Below, piece after piece: positions 1 through 13,100 of a stretch of DNA of 64,000 nt (its first letter is position 1; each line of letters starts with the position of its first letter). The translations under genes and the position numbers were made by a program. The notes below the pieces were generated by a model. It was not told where the DNA came from. It worked only from the letters and a program-made list of their open reading frames with translations, and made no database searches. Source of the DNA: Agelaius tricolor (lineage: Eukaryota > Chordata > Aves > Passeriformes > Icteridae); NCBI GenBank assembly GCA_023055355.1, contig JALJCS010000015.1, positions 11,659,501 through 11,723,500 on the forward strand, in the 5' to 3' direction.

Positions 1-3000
1 GTGCTTTGAAAAATGAAAGGAACTTTAAGAATAAGAATTAAATACTGGAGTAAATTTCGTAAAATTGCCTGTACCCTAAATGAAATTCCCTGATTTTCAA
101 GCAGAGACCCCATTATTGCCCCTTTAGGGCCAAGAAGTACAACAGATATGGATCTTAGGGTGGATTAAGAACTACTCATCTAATATCAATATGGCTGCTG
201 TCAACTCAAAAAGCATGAGGGATCAAAAGTAACTATAAACTGTGGAGCAGGAAAAGAGGCTGAAGGGGACAAAGTGGCAGCCAAGCCATGCTGAACAGAG
301 AGCTGAAGACAGACACAAAAGTGCCAGTAGAAAATGAGAGTGAAAGTGTAATGGCTGGAAAAAATACCCTAATTGCTCCTTAGTCAATGATGAACATGCC
401 ACTCTGCAAACCCTTTCCTGGGCATAATATTTCCTTCTACATCTTCTTTGGCAGCACAGCTGTTTAAAGTTCTTCTCTTCATGTGCCTGCTCACTCTCAC
501 ACATCCTCTGCAGCACTGCCTGCTCAGTTGAGTTATTGGTCTGAGTGTGCTCTGCAAGATCATGGATGTGATCTGAACAAAAAAAACCCCTTCACCCCTC
601 CAAAACAGATACTCAGGAGAAAGCAACAAGTGAGAAAAACCCAGAATGTCAAATTTTATACTTTGAAATTGTAAAATACTCCCAAAAGGTTTGGTTTGTT
701 AGGAAGTGCTTTAGATTAGCAGACACAATTCATTTATGTTTGGCAGCATTAACTAATTACTGTCTGCAGACTGGCAGCACAGATGCAGCTCCTGCTAAGA
801 CCAGCACCACAAAGCATGTTAAGCAAGCAACAGCATAATAGAAAGCACAGCTCCATGGAAAATGTACATTGACAAACTTTCAGTGCTTTTAATTGTGCAC
901 TTTTTAATTGGTATTATTCCTAACAAGAAAAAAGACTATCCTCAGGAGGCTGCAGAATTATATTTGCCTGAAAGCTTATTCTTTAAATAAAAATGGCTGT
1001 TCATAGAAAGTCTATTAGTTTCTTCCTTCATCCCACTGAAATATGTTCTGTCCCTTGGGAAATAAATTTTAATTTACTGTAATTTACTTGAGGTTTTTCA
1101 CTTAGTATGTCAATGTACACTTCTCCCTTCTTCCTTTCTTTTTTTTTTTTCCTTAGTGTAAAGACCAAGCTTTTTAAAAATAGAATTAAATCTGAACAAA
1201 TGAAAAAGAAATGAGTCAAAAATCTCACAAATAGCTGAAAAATTTATGGAGCATTCTTTCCAACACTCTTAGTTTTTCTCTGTGTCTCCATTTTCTAAAC
1301 AGCAGCAAGGACAAGAAAGCCTTCTAGTAAATAACATAAATTAAACAAGCCCTGTTAATATTGCCTGCTGACTTCAGAAAGGCTAAAGTGAGAACAGGGT
1401 CCACATTTCTTCTACTGCCAAGTTTGTGCATTGATTCACTTGATAAAAAATGAGCCATTTCAAATGGACTGAGGTTCTGTGAAGAGCATATCCAGCATGG
1501 CTTGGCACCTCCGGTTACACTCGTGGGTCTGCAAGAATGAATGACTGAAGGAAGGAGTTAATGAATGAAGACAGCCTTGGTGTCTAGGACTGCTGAGCAT
1601 GCACAAAGTGGAAATGCACAGAAAGCAGGCAGCAAACTGTGAATGTGTGAATGGAGAGGTTCTTCCTAGTGATCAATATGGCAGCCCAACAGCACTCATG
1701 CCACAAGAGCCAAAGGGTGAGAGTGATGATTACCTGGACAAGAACTGATTTAGAGGTGGCTCAGGATAAGCCATAACCAGGGCTCACTTATGTATAGCAA
1801 CTTGTTTGTAACACTCACAAAAGAGAAAATTAATGGTTCACTGTTCTAACTGAGCTGGGCTGGACACCGTTCTAAAGAAAAAGACAAATGTAGGCAATAC
1901 TGACAATTTGAGAGAAAATGCAAAGATGAATTGGGTGGAGGTTACAATAGTCTGTGGAAGAACTGCTTCCTTGAAACCAACCTGTCCCAGCTTGGAGCAG
2001 GCTGAAGCCTCCCAAGATCAAACCAAGTTATCTAAGAGCAGAAAGCCCAAAACAGAAACACCCACCTCAAGCCAGTATTGGGGAGAGCTTTGGTGTATGT
2101 GCAGCACAGGGCCAAATATGCCCTGCAGTGTTATTTCCTCCCATTCCGGCCAACCTATGGCTGCAGATCTTTGATACTGGGGTGATGTTCTCCACATCCA
2201 TCATTAATGTATTCTTTTCTCACCTTACAAAGCCTGTACCAATTTTCATCCTTACCAGTTTCACTCCATGCTTTTCAGGGGACAATATACCATGCTTTAC
2301 TAAATTACAAAGAGATTAGATCCAATACATTTCCTTTGTGTACAAAAGGAAAACCAGTTGCCTCACCAAAAAAATCAGGTTAAGTTGGCTTGCTCTACCA
2401 TGGGGAAACTCACACTTCCTAGTTTGAACTCAATGCCTCCAACCATGTTTTCTTTACAATTTTTTAAAAACTGGTTTACTACTGAGATCTGACTCAAAAC
2501 CCTGCTGTTTATCAAATCCCTTCTACTCCTCTCCTTTTTTAAAGAACTGATGCTGTATGTCTTATTCTGTATTTACAGTAGTCCTCTCTCCACATATTAT
2601 AGTTAACAAACCTATGTTACTAGATCTCCATTATGATTTACCAGTTCATTCTGTGTTTTGGCATGGGATTTCTCTGGTGTGCTTAATTTGATAAAATTCA
2701 GCCTTCAAATCTTCCTCTTCAGATTCTGTCTCTTCTGCAGCTGCATTGTTAGCCACTGTTCTTATCTTCCTTTATCTCATTTTTAACATGCTTATTCCCC
2801 AAAATAAAGTCTGGTCAGGTTACATCATTAGGAACTGTATGGTGCTCCTAACAGAGTCTGGAAAATGACACAATATCTCCACCCCATCTTTATCTTTAAA
2901 ATCATGGCAACACACATTTTTCATTACAAATATATATTTGGTAATAACAATATTAACCTCCTCCCTAGAATTAGCCACAAAGTACTGAACAGCAATTTTC

Positions 3001-4370
3001 TAGCAAAGAAAAAATGGTAATCTCTCTTTGTAAGTTCTATTTATTTTTCTCCTGTCCTGTGCCTGTATATGCTAGGAAACAGTAGTTAAAACCAGGACTA
3101 GCAGCTACCATCAGTTGCTCTAGCACATGTCATGTACTTCCTGCTGTGTTTTATTAGACAAATATAAAATTAACAACAGAGCTATAATGATTCCCTAAAC
3201 TGGTTCCAACACAAATTTCCAATTTGAGGTCAGATGTATTGCCTAATAAAGTTTTACAACAGCAGTCAAGTAGTGGTAGTTAGCTCCTCAGAAATACAAC
3301 TCTTAATTCACCAGATTTAGTTTTAAGACTTGTTCATCACATAAAACAAAAATAAATATTATTATAGCTTTACTCAAAATGTTCAGACGATAACCTCCAG
3401 ATAAGATGGCATTGGGTTACTTTAACTGAAAACAACACAATTAAAGTTACTTGATATATTTACATTTGTAGCAAATATCCACTATAACATTTTGATTACT
3501 TGACCTGATGCTTGTAAACTGTCATTCTGAAGCTACTTGGCAAGTACACACTGGCAATTCTCTTGCTTACAGAGCATGAAACGCTAGATAACAGGCTGCA
3601 ATGGTCTTGCACTGGGAGTCCTTTTGTGTTCTTGATGAAGGAAACTGGGGAAAATAAACACTTCCTTAGCATATAAAAGAATTAAAACTGAAGGGATAAC
3701 GTTCTAAAACCACAGCTAACAGCAGAATGTGCTCCATAATAACAAAAAAAGTTCATCTTCCGCAATGGTTGGTTTACACATTTAGGAATTCAGTGTCAGT
3801 CCTTAAGGTTTTATTGGAAACCACTGACAAAGTCCATCAGAAACTGTATCAAGAACAATATAAATGTAAGCAAAATTTCCATAGACCTATATTTAATCTA
3901 AAGGAAAGATAGTTTAGCAATTAATCCTGTCTGTAAATCATTGGTTTGGACATGTATGTTTAAAGGTACAAATTTAAGTGAGCTGCCCATATTAGAGCAA
4001 AAACCTATCCCAAAGGATGACTTGATCTAGCCAGAAGCTTTGTACAACAAAATAAGAAAGATCCACTTCTTTTTCCCCCCAAACTAACTGAACAGATTAA
4101 GTGAACTAGGACTTTGTTAAATAATACACATAAAGGTGGTGCCAAGGGAAGTGAAGGTTAGTGCTCTAATACACAGGATCAAAAATATACTATTCTTAGT
4201 CACACACAAATACTATCTTTCTGCACATTAACAGTAGGATTGTGTAAGTGTACAGCAGAGTTTATGACCAAAACCTCCTTGGAATGAATGTAGATGAGCT
4301 ACAGGGAGAATTTTCACAACCGCAAACAAAGACAAAGGCACTGGCCTTGCAGTAAAATTTATATGCACAT
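1..4370. other. AT-rich noncoding DNA, no gene seen
   Basis: All open frames here are under 100 codons and none has a recognisable domain or a convincing pair of splice sites. The sequence is single-copy in appearance. Visible minor structure: a pyrimidine tract at 1121-1154, an imperfect GAAT-type run near 1528-1570, and another pyrimidine-rich strip just beyond this segment near 4702-4740. I see no promoter-like CpG island and no dispersed repeat I can name. Confidence 0.7.
1121..1154 (+). repeat. Pyrimidine / poly-T tract
   Basis: A run of C and T that ends in about thirteen consecutive T before CC. It is low-complexity DNA. It could also act as a polypyrimidine tract, but no good AG acceptor with an open exon follows it. 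Confidence 0.8.
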
Positions 4371-4371
4371 A

Positions 4372-4422
4372 TATTTATAAATATCTCTTTAGAGATACTG
4401 TATTTATAAATATGTCTTTAGA
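4372..4422 (+). repeat. Two-copy direct repeat, 22 bp, offset 29 bp
   Basis: The 22-bp unit starting tatttataaatat occurs at 4372-4393 and again at 4401-4422 with one mismatch (c/g in the middle). Between the copies is a short inverted repeat, tatctct-tt-agagata (4382-4397). It is a local duplication in very AT-rich DNA with no gene attached. Confidence 0.8.
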
Positions 4423-7400
4423 AAAAAGCTCCTTCAAATCTAACAACCCTTGAGACTGTTTTGCAGAAAAATCAGCTTAAACCATTCTGTGAATACAGAG
4501 CACTATACCTGCATTTCTCAATCCGGTCATTTTGAGTTGTCTCAGGTTTCAGGTATAACTACCAACTAAAATATTCACATTAACTGAGAAATGGTGAGCA
4601 CACACCTTTCGTGTCTCTTTGGCTTTATGCTATGTTTTTTTAACTACTGAGTCCTCTACAATCAGGAGATAAAATGAGATTGTACTGTCACAGATTAGCT
4701 TTCTTTTCCTCCTTCCTCCTGTGCCCCTTCTCCCCACTTAGAAACTCTTTGGGGTTTCATTATTTAACTTTCCCCTCAGGCGTGAGGATAACACCATTGG
4801 AGCCATTTTGCAGGCAGCAGGATTCTATAAATGAGGCACTTATTTAAACAGCTTCACACAGAGTCGATGTCAAAGTTCTTGGCTATTTACAGGTGACATC
4901 ACAAGAGATGGCTTCTGAAGCACAGCCAAAACAAGTACCATGCACAGATTAATTTTTCTTGTCCAACATACATCAGAAAACAGTCATTCCAGCCTTGCTT
5001 CACTTCACTAAACTCTTCCTTCAAGCAAATATATGACAGAGCTGCAAAGCATTTTTTTTCTGCCTGTTGAACAGAGCAGAATTCGGTTATTGCTGAGCAA
5101 GAACAGAGCAGATTTTTGGGTACAATTCTCTCTCCCCTCACATTTTAGCATCCTTAGTTAGATGCTAGCAAAAATCTCCACATACAAACCAAAAAATGAG
5201 GTCAGGTATCAGCTCTTGATGGACATGGCTAAGTAATCATCATTTAATTAATCTGAATCTGATAGTGCCACCTATAATAATAAACTAGGATGTGAATAAA
5301 TTAATTCTTACTTTACATTTCTTGGAATCCACCTGAAATACAGCAAAGATTCAGGAATAAGATAACCAATACTTTTTTTGGAAAATTATAAGCATTGATT
5401 AAATATATACAGCCTTTAAGTGGGAAATACATAAAAACCCTGTATTTTCCAAGGTCAAGTAATTTCCTGAGAGCACAGCTTTCCAAACTGAGGGTGGGAA
5501 GGTGCTGGTGTAGGTAGCTACATTATACCAGCAGGGCTGCTCCTGTGAGGGGAGAAAATGCAGCAGTACCATTTGCAGGGACCTAAGTTTTGAAATTTAA
5601 TGTGCTGACTTAAACAATATACACACATGCTTTGAAACAGCTCTCCATTCCTCTGTAAGATATTAATTCTACACAGTAAATTTTGCCATTTATTAGCATA
5701 CATTTGGAGTTTATTTTCTCAATGTTTAATCACGCATAGTAGTCATTAGCATATATGAACACTCCTTTTCTAGAGCAGTTTGTGTAGAATTCTCATTTGA
5801 GTTAATTGCTATGTAAGATAGCTAAATTCTAATTAAAATTCAATGGCACATGTAATGATAATATTTATCAATAGTGTCTTTCTCAGCAGTTACTTTTATT
5901 AAATTACTTAGCTTCATTGTTTATTTCTTGAGATTGAGATTCTAAATTAGTCTGGTTTTAACCACTGAAACAATAATTTCACTAGGCTTTAACTGCAATG
6001 TTTTTACTTCATATTTTAAGGGAGTAAGTGTCTTTCAAGTTTTGTATTGACTTGTTGTTGCTTTGCTATGTCTCTGACAATCTTTATTAACCTCTGTCTC
6101 CTGGCACTGAAAACAAAAAAAGCAGCACATGATTGGTGCTCTTGAAGCTAATGGCAAAACAGCCCTTCCTGTCACTGAGCAGCCAAGCAGTCCACAAGTA
6201 TCTTCAGTAAAATATAATATGATTAAAATGGATCGAATTTGCCACCAGATAAAAAACCCAAACCTTTCTCATGAGAACACAGCTCTTTTTCTGCACCACC
6301 ACTAGTAATGTCAAATTGCTGCAGTACCAGATATAATTTACTTTATTTAGTGCAAAACCTTCCCAGGACAGAGGTCTGGGCAGCAGCCTGGGCTGTTTCT
6401 TCAGCTCCCTTCAATGCTGCACTTCCCAAAGTGACCACTGTGGATGTTTATGTGTATTTGCATAAGCATCTGCAAGCTGAGGAAAATACTTCACTCATGC
6501 AAACACTTTTCCTTTTTGAGAAAATCTATCTATATTGGGCAAGTCTTGTAGCTTGAAAATACTAAAAATCTCTTTGGATTGGTTTCATGTGGGTGGGGTG
6601 ATAGATGTGTAAAAAAATACCTGTGTCAGGTTTTAGTCTGAGATCAAGCTTTGCTCCCTGCGTGCAGGATGCACTGCTGGAAACCAAACGTGCTCTGAAC
6701 AAAAGGAAAAGAACCTTGAGCAGCAAAAACTCCTTTCTGCTGCACCAAATGCAGAAGGCTGTTATTCTCAAACATAAAAATGACTAATCACCCTTTAATC
6801 AAGTTATGGTTAATAAAGTCATCCAATTTTTGCTTAATCATGTTAATATTCAGACATGTTAAACACTAAATCCCTTCAGGCATGCAAGCCTGTTTGCCAA
6901 GTTTCAGTCTACAACAAGGTGTAAATCTCTGAAAACAGCCCTTTGGAAATGCTGACAAACCTTTGGCTATTGTAACAGAAGTTGGCTTCTCTGCAAAAAA
7001 AGGGAGAAGGCAGACCTCATTTTCTCTACAAATTTCTACCCTAAGGTTTGCAGAACGTAATTCCAGTGCCCTAGATTTACTGTGTGCAGAACCCCTATTG
7101 CTATACAAGCCACAGAATATCACTGAAATAGGCAGGAAGAAGAAAAATTGACTAGAATTAATTATTATTAGAAGATAATATTTATTTAAAAATATAACTG
7201 TACTTCCACCTAAAAGTTTAATTATAATAGATCAGATTCTCAGAGACATTTGTAATCAGGTTTATTCAGCTGTTTGTTTTTAAAGGTGCTTTATGACTTT
7301 TGAAGCAGAATAAAATGATAAATAATGCATTTTCCTCAGTGTTGGTGGGAAAACTCAGGCTATAATTAGCATACAAAATTACATATTCTGATACTTGATG

Positions 7401-8639
7401 TTCAGTGATACCATTTCCGTCCTGTCATACAGCATAAATAAAAAGCTGGCAATCCTAATACCCCCAATAACTTCATTCTTATAAACAACTACTGCTGTTC
7501 CAACACAGCTTATCTTCAGTAACTCTTTAAAGTCAGAGCCCCCATATCTTCCAGCAGCTTCATTCTAACTGAAACCTGCCCTCTGTGCTGCAGCCTCTGA
7601 AAACACCAGATCTCTGTCTGCTCCTAAAGAGCAGCACAGGAAAAACTGTGCGGCAGTGGCCAGGAAGGCCCCTTTAAAGGGAGAGCCCGGGGAGATGCTG
7701 GGCAGGGGCTCCAACAGAGGACCTTTGTGCTGCCATGCAAATGGATCCCTGCAGCAGCCTCCAGACAATGCCCAGGGAGAAGGCAGGGAGAGCCAATCCA
7801 TCTGGGGAGAGTTGGGGAACTCAGCCTCCCCGACATTCTTTCTCTCTCACACAAAACACTCCATGTTGACAGCTGTGAATTTTAAACAACTATTCTGTGT
7901 ATGTTTTTCTAATTTTGTGTATTCAGATAGTTTCCTCGGCGTCGGGGGCTCAAAGAAGAGTGCTTGGATTTCATAATTTAGAGATTTCATGCTTTTCAAG
8001 GAGTCACAACTCCTTTTGAAAAACAAAGTCGAAATTAAGTGTCTAATGAAGAGAGCATCAAATGGCAAGAAAAGTGATTACTTTAGAGAAAATAAAATTA
8101 ATATTTACATAAATTATAATTACAAATAGTAAGCTAAACTGTGCATGTGATAAATATATTAATAAAAAGCACAGAAAGTTTGCTTGACTAAACATTCTGA
8201 TTATACAAAATCCACTCACAATTTGTAGTGTTCCTTTTAAAGTAAAACTGCAGTACTTTGAAGAAAATGTTTGCCTTCAGTCAATTAATCAAATAAAATA
8301 TTTGGATATCAGCAATTTGTCCATGTAATGAATGAAGTTTTTTTACTAGGTCAAGAACTAACTTAAAACAGATGCCTGGGTAAAACAACATTTCTCTGCA
8401 TATTACAAAAAAATAACAACTACCACAAAAAAGTCCCAACTACCAGTTAAAAGCCTCCCTGTAAAACAGAAAAACCAAATGAGATTTTCTTTTCCAGTTG
8501 GAAAAAAAAAGAAAAAAGAAAAACAAAAGACTAGAAAATATTATCCTATGAGTATTCCATGTTGATCCCATCATGAACAGATATATCTGCAAAATGGAAT
8601 TATTACAGATAGGCTGTCATTACACAATTCTGGCCAGAA
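4423..8639. other. AT-rich noncoding DNA with two TAAT-rich blocks
   Basis: No protein or RNA gene is recognised. Two blocks, about 5700-6060 and 7150-7480, are dense in TAAT/ATTA cores and have an even, non-repetitive texture like that of conserved noncoding elements. This is an impression only. A GC-richer strip at 7635-7830 gives overlapping short open frames on both strands, which I do not believe are coding. A small CpG group (three CpG in 15 bp) lies at 7936-7950. An A-rich run lies at 8501-8530. Confidence 0.65.
8501..8530 (+). repeat. A-rich low-complexity tract
   Basis: Runs of nine and six A interrupted by single G or C. It might be a decayed poly-A tail, but no retrocopy body can be recognised upstream on the plus strand. 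Confidence 0.75.
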
Positions 8640-10110
8640 ATGAGGTTTGGATCTACTCTGTAGAATTCTGTCTAAGCAGAGCTGGTGGAGCTGTCTTCAC
8701 CAGTGCTCTGGGAAGGGAGCAAGCAGGGAACTGGAAGTCAGGATGAGTGGCTGCCATTCCTGCCTCTGCCACTTTGAAACCTCCAGAGATTTCTTCCCTG
8801 GTTTCCCCATCCTTAATATCCAATTTTAAAGTGGAGGTGATCAGAAACCATCCCTTTTTATGCAGTGATTTGAAGAGTGCAAGCAGTTTTGGACACACTC
8901 CAGTCTTTTCTGCAAAGCAGGGTGGTTCTCCTCTTCCAGCTCCTGCAGACCCCTGCCCATCCTCCCAAGGATCTACCCCTGCTGGGAGGGCAGGCTGGGA
9001 AAGCCCCCAAAGCAGAAAGCACCACGGAAATGCAGGAGCCAGGAAGAGCCTTCCCTTCCCAGCAGCCAGATCACTGCTACACTCCATCCTGGTGCCAGGC
9101 TCTGGGCCTTGCCACAGTCCTATCCTGAGCCTTTCTCCACCAAGTGTTGAAATTGGCTTCTGCTGCAGCCCATCTTTGGCTCTCAAGACCAACAACCACA
9201 AGGACTTGAACTTGAAGCTACTTGGGCAATTCACTGCTCCTTGCTTGAGGCACTGACCCCTTGCCTTCACAAGGTGTCCTCAGATCACTCAAAAATCCCT
9301 GAAGGAGAGCACTGCATCATTTCCCTCACTCCACCAGCAGTCTCCACACTGGTGAGACCCATTACTTGTTGACATTTTCTCTTCCTAATATCTGCAGGAA
9401 GCAAACAGCAGTAGCAATGTGGTTTTGCTTAGGGGAGGACAGGAGGTGGGTTCTCTCTAGTCTGGAAATGCATTTTCCCTTCTTCCCAATCATTTATTGT
9501 TCTTCTTTTGGCACAAGAAGAACATATTTTGGACATGAATTTCTCTGTGGGTGTTACATTGAAAATTAATCTTTCTCCAAGGCATATACAGTCTGGGACA
9601 GTTTTGAAATACATATGAGAGGATGGAGATGGGAGGGAACGCAGGGAAATGAGGCCACTTGGTGGGGCAGGCAGAGTTATCTGGCACGTTCCCACAGCCC
9701 TGCCTCACCTCACTTGGCCTGGCTGGTCACAGCACACACCTCCCCACGCTCCTGCTGGGCTGTCCAGGCCAGGGACAGGTTTCTGGCACGAGGCTGATCT
9801 ACATCTACACAGCGTGTCACAACGTGTGCCCTAAGTCACTTGTCCCCTCCAAAGGAGCCACCACCCTGCCAGCACAGGAGGGACCTCTCACCAACACACA
9901 ACTCAAAGTCTGCCACCATTTCCCTTGTGATTTCCCAGCAAAACATTCCATATGAGCACTGCCTACTCCACTCCTTCCTCCTTTCACTCCTGTTTCTTCT
10001 TTTGTGGTGTGGCATATTCCATTTGTATGGCAATACAACAAAAAAAGTACAGCCAGGTCCCAGCCCCCTGTGCTGGGCACTATGGAAAGAAGAAAAAAAG
10101 TAAAAAAAAA
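8640..10110. other. GC-richer patch, no credible gene
   Basis: The base composition rises and stop codons thin out, so long open frames appear on both strands at once: 205 codons on minus at 8653-9270, and 169 codons on plus at 8747-9256. Opposing overlapping frames, no recognisable domain, and a SINE-like remnant inside (8726-8885) argue against coding. A second rich strip at 9640-9960 behaves the same way. It contains few CpG, so it is not a classical CpG-island promoter. Confidence 0.65.
8726..8885 (+). mobile_element. MIR/CORE-SINE-like remnant
   Basis: The interval reads in the order of the MIR family core as I remember it: 'ggaactggaagtcagga', then 'attcctgcctctgccac', then 'ggtttccccatcctta', then a degraded tail with 'agtgatttgaagag'. 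MIR elements are ancient tRNA-derived SINEs found across amniotes and mobilised by L2-type LINEs. The copy is heavily diverged and lacks a recognisable tRNA-like head here. Orientation plus. The family assignment rests on phrase-level similarity from memory and not on an alignment, so another old CORE-SINE is possible. Confidence 0.45.
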
Positions 10111-10113
10111 AAA
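10084..10113 (+). repeat. A-rich low-complexity tract
   Basis: Purine-rich run (gaaagaagaaaaaaag then about twelve A). No transposon body is recognised next to it. Confidence 0.75.
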
Positions 10114-13100
10114 GTTGTAGAGCTTTGATCCAAAAGGGTCAAAGAACCACAAAAAAACGTTAAGGCCGAACATGTTTTTTTCTGCTTAAATAGGAAAGAA
10201 TAAAAAGCAGAAATGCATCAATTTTCTATAAAACAAATTCTAATGAGTCACGATGAGGCATTAGAAAGTGCCATGTACATACATATTTAGGCACTCCTCT
10301 GGCTCAGAGTTATGGTTTACGCAAACAAAAGGCTTCTCTCTACAGATTTACACAATAGGTTTACACTGAGCCATTACGATCTATCATGTAACTGAGTGCT
10401 TAATGACTCTTTAATTTAAGGATTATTGACACAAAAGATGTAACAGCTGCTCAAGAGTTACAACACAGCAGCAGCTTTCCAAAGACATATCACTTCATAA
10501 TTTTTTGTATTTTCTAAACTACCTAAAGATGCTTACATTTGTGGCAGTACTGTGAAAGAAAAAAAAAATTCAGTGGGAAATAAATTAGAATATACTTGAC
10601 CTCAGTGAACCAGGAAAAAAAATTAAATTTAATGTTCACAGTTGAGATCAGATTTCTTATTTATTTTTGACAATGTGAAAGCGTTCAAAAACATAACTAA
10701 ACTTATTTTATTGGAAAATAAGACTTCTAAGCTAAGACCCTGTATTTTGTGTTCAAGTCCAAAAATTATTTTTTTAAGGGAAGTTATAAGGCCTTTGGAA
10801 AAAGCCTTACACGAAGGCAGCACTGACAGAAGTTTAAGTACAAGGGGTAGTGGGTGTCACTGTAACAGCAAATGCTTGAAAATGGAAGAGCGTTTGTTAG
10901 GCTGTGTGCGTGTATACTTCTATATATTTATAACCCCTTAACAATGAATATTCCTGCTGCCAAGCATTTGGAGACAGAGTTGATTTCCTTTCAAGTAATT
11001 GATGTAGGCTTTCTTCAGGACCCCGTCCAGACAAGTTCTCCACCGTGGAGCAGGAAATCACACCGTCAAAGGAAAGCTGAGCGCTCCTTCCACACAGCCC
11101 GGGTCAGCCCCTCCAAAACACTAGATTTATACGACTGCTGCCAAAAAAACTTGCATTTCCATGCCCTCCTGTTGCTAAGATAAAGGATGTTTCCTACTGC
11201 CTCAGAATGCCGTCCTCATTTAAAACTCCAGCTATGTTCTGACAAAACACACTGCTGTCACCCCAAATTGAGCAAATGAGCCTACGTCCTACAGTATAAA
11301 GACCAAAAGAGTTATTGAATATCACCCGGGGAGCACAAAATCAAAAGGCTCCCATTTCTTCCTGACCTTTCTGGGGCATTTTTTTCCTGAAATCGGCCGA
11401 GCCCTTCAGCCTTCATTTCTCATGCTGTCTGTGGTAGCACAGGAAGGACAGCCTGGACTTTGCAGTTTCAAACAGATCAAGTTTTGTTAAATAACTTTTT
11501 CTTTTTTTTTCCTCCTTCTTCAAACCCAAAGCGGAAGGGAACACTGTGAAGAAAATGGAAACTGGCAAAGAGCTTTAACTTCAAATAGCCTTATAAGTCA
11601 GCGTTGATGTGCAAAACTAATTCTGTTTTTTTGGCATTCAAATATAACCCGACAGTTGCAGAAGGGAGGGGTGAGGGCGGGAGAAGCGCAAGGCAGATTC
11701 CCAGCCAAGTGCAAAAAACGGAGACGTGTGCTACAACTTCTGTTAATCAAATGAAATAAGGATTAGATTTATTGGCACCACGTTTTGTAGGGGAGAACAC
11801 AAACTTGACCTGGCAAATTTCAGGAAAGGAACCCTAGGACAAAAAGCAGTTCTGTACTGCTGCTGCCTCGGTGAAAGGCATTTCACTCACGGCAGAAGTG
11901 GATGTTTCCACAGAGGAGAATACCAAGCTTCAGCAAAATAGAGATGCAAATAACTCCATTCATTAAAAAAAAAGAAATACCACTGAATATAATGTATCTA
12001 AATATTTGTTCAGGGTTAAGTGATGTTGTCTAAACAAGCAGAAAAGCCCTTTTTATGTAGATTGGCTTCTCCCATTAGGAGTGCCAGCCACAAACTTAGT
12101 ACTTGTTTATTTCTAAGTTCTTCATTTCCTATAGTTCTCCTGTGTTATAGTACAGATGCATGAGGTAAGCAAAATTCTGGCACTGGGTATTCATGTGAGC
12201 CATACTGTCATCTGCTCAGGCTTAAGCAGAGTAGCCCTTGCTACCACTTAAATGGTAAATGCACTGATGGGAACTCACACACTTCTCATCCTAAGGATGG
12301 GGCATGAAGCTGAGCTGGTGGTGCTCACCAGCCTGTGGTGACACCTCACATGGGACAGCCTGCACTGGATTGTCCTGCAGTGCCCACCTGTATGGCCCAA
12401 CTTGACCCTCCTGCCTTCACCATGGGCAGCACCCCTGCCTCCAGCACCTGAAACTGTGCCTGTCCTTGTCTCTGGGGCTTTCACTGCTCAACCCTGTTGG
12501 CCCAAAGCACCACCCAGAAGAAATACACAAGTAAGAGTAAGGAATTTCTACCTGAAGCAGCCACAAGTGTGAGGGGCCAACAAACACTGCAGCAGACTCG
12601 GGGCTGTGACATGGGGGGACTGAGTGGCAAACAGGATGCTGAACACTTCACACAGGAGATATATGGGATCACTCCAGCAGAAGGGGAGATCTCCAACAGC
12701 TCGCTCCAAGGGAGATGAGGGAGTGCTACCATGTAGGGCAGGCATCTGTAGGAGAGGCACTATACTGCTGGAGGGAAAGCAGCTGTGTAAAATGTGCAGG
12801 GACTAAAAAAAGGTGCAGAGTTTGGGCATCTGTGAACAACATGTAAACATAATGTATACAATTTCCCTTGATCCTTTTAAAGCATATTTAAAGGAGGCCA
12901 CTCAAAAACCTACCTTAAGTGATCACCTCAGCATCTTAACAGGAAAAATGTACCCAAAAATTGTCTCTTTTATCACAAACAGAACAAGAAGTGCTTACAT
13001 CCACTCCTGCATCTACCAACAATCCCAATTAATTATTGACTAGAGTAAGTAAACTCAAGTTTAAAAGCTAATGAACATATTTATTTCTATATATTTTTTC

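Noticed and set aside
8653..9270. 205-codon minus frame, the longest in the window, with a 169-codon plus frame opposite
   Set aside because: It lies in a GC-richer patch where stops are rare, both strands are open, no domain is recognisable, and a MIR-like SINE remnant overlaps its 3' part.
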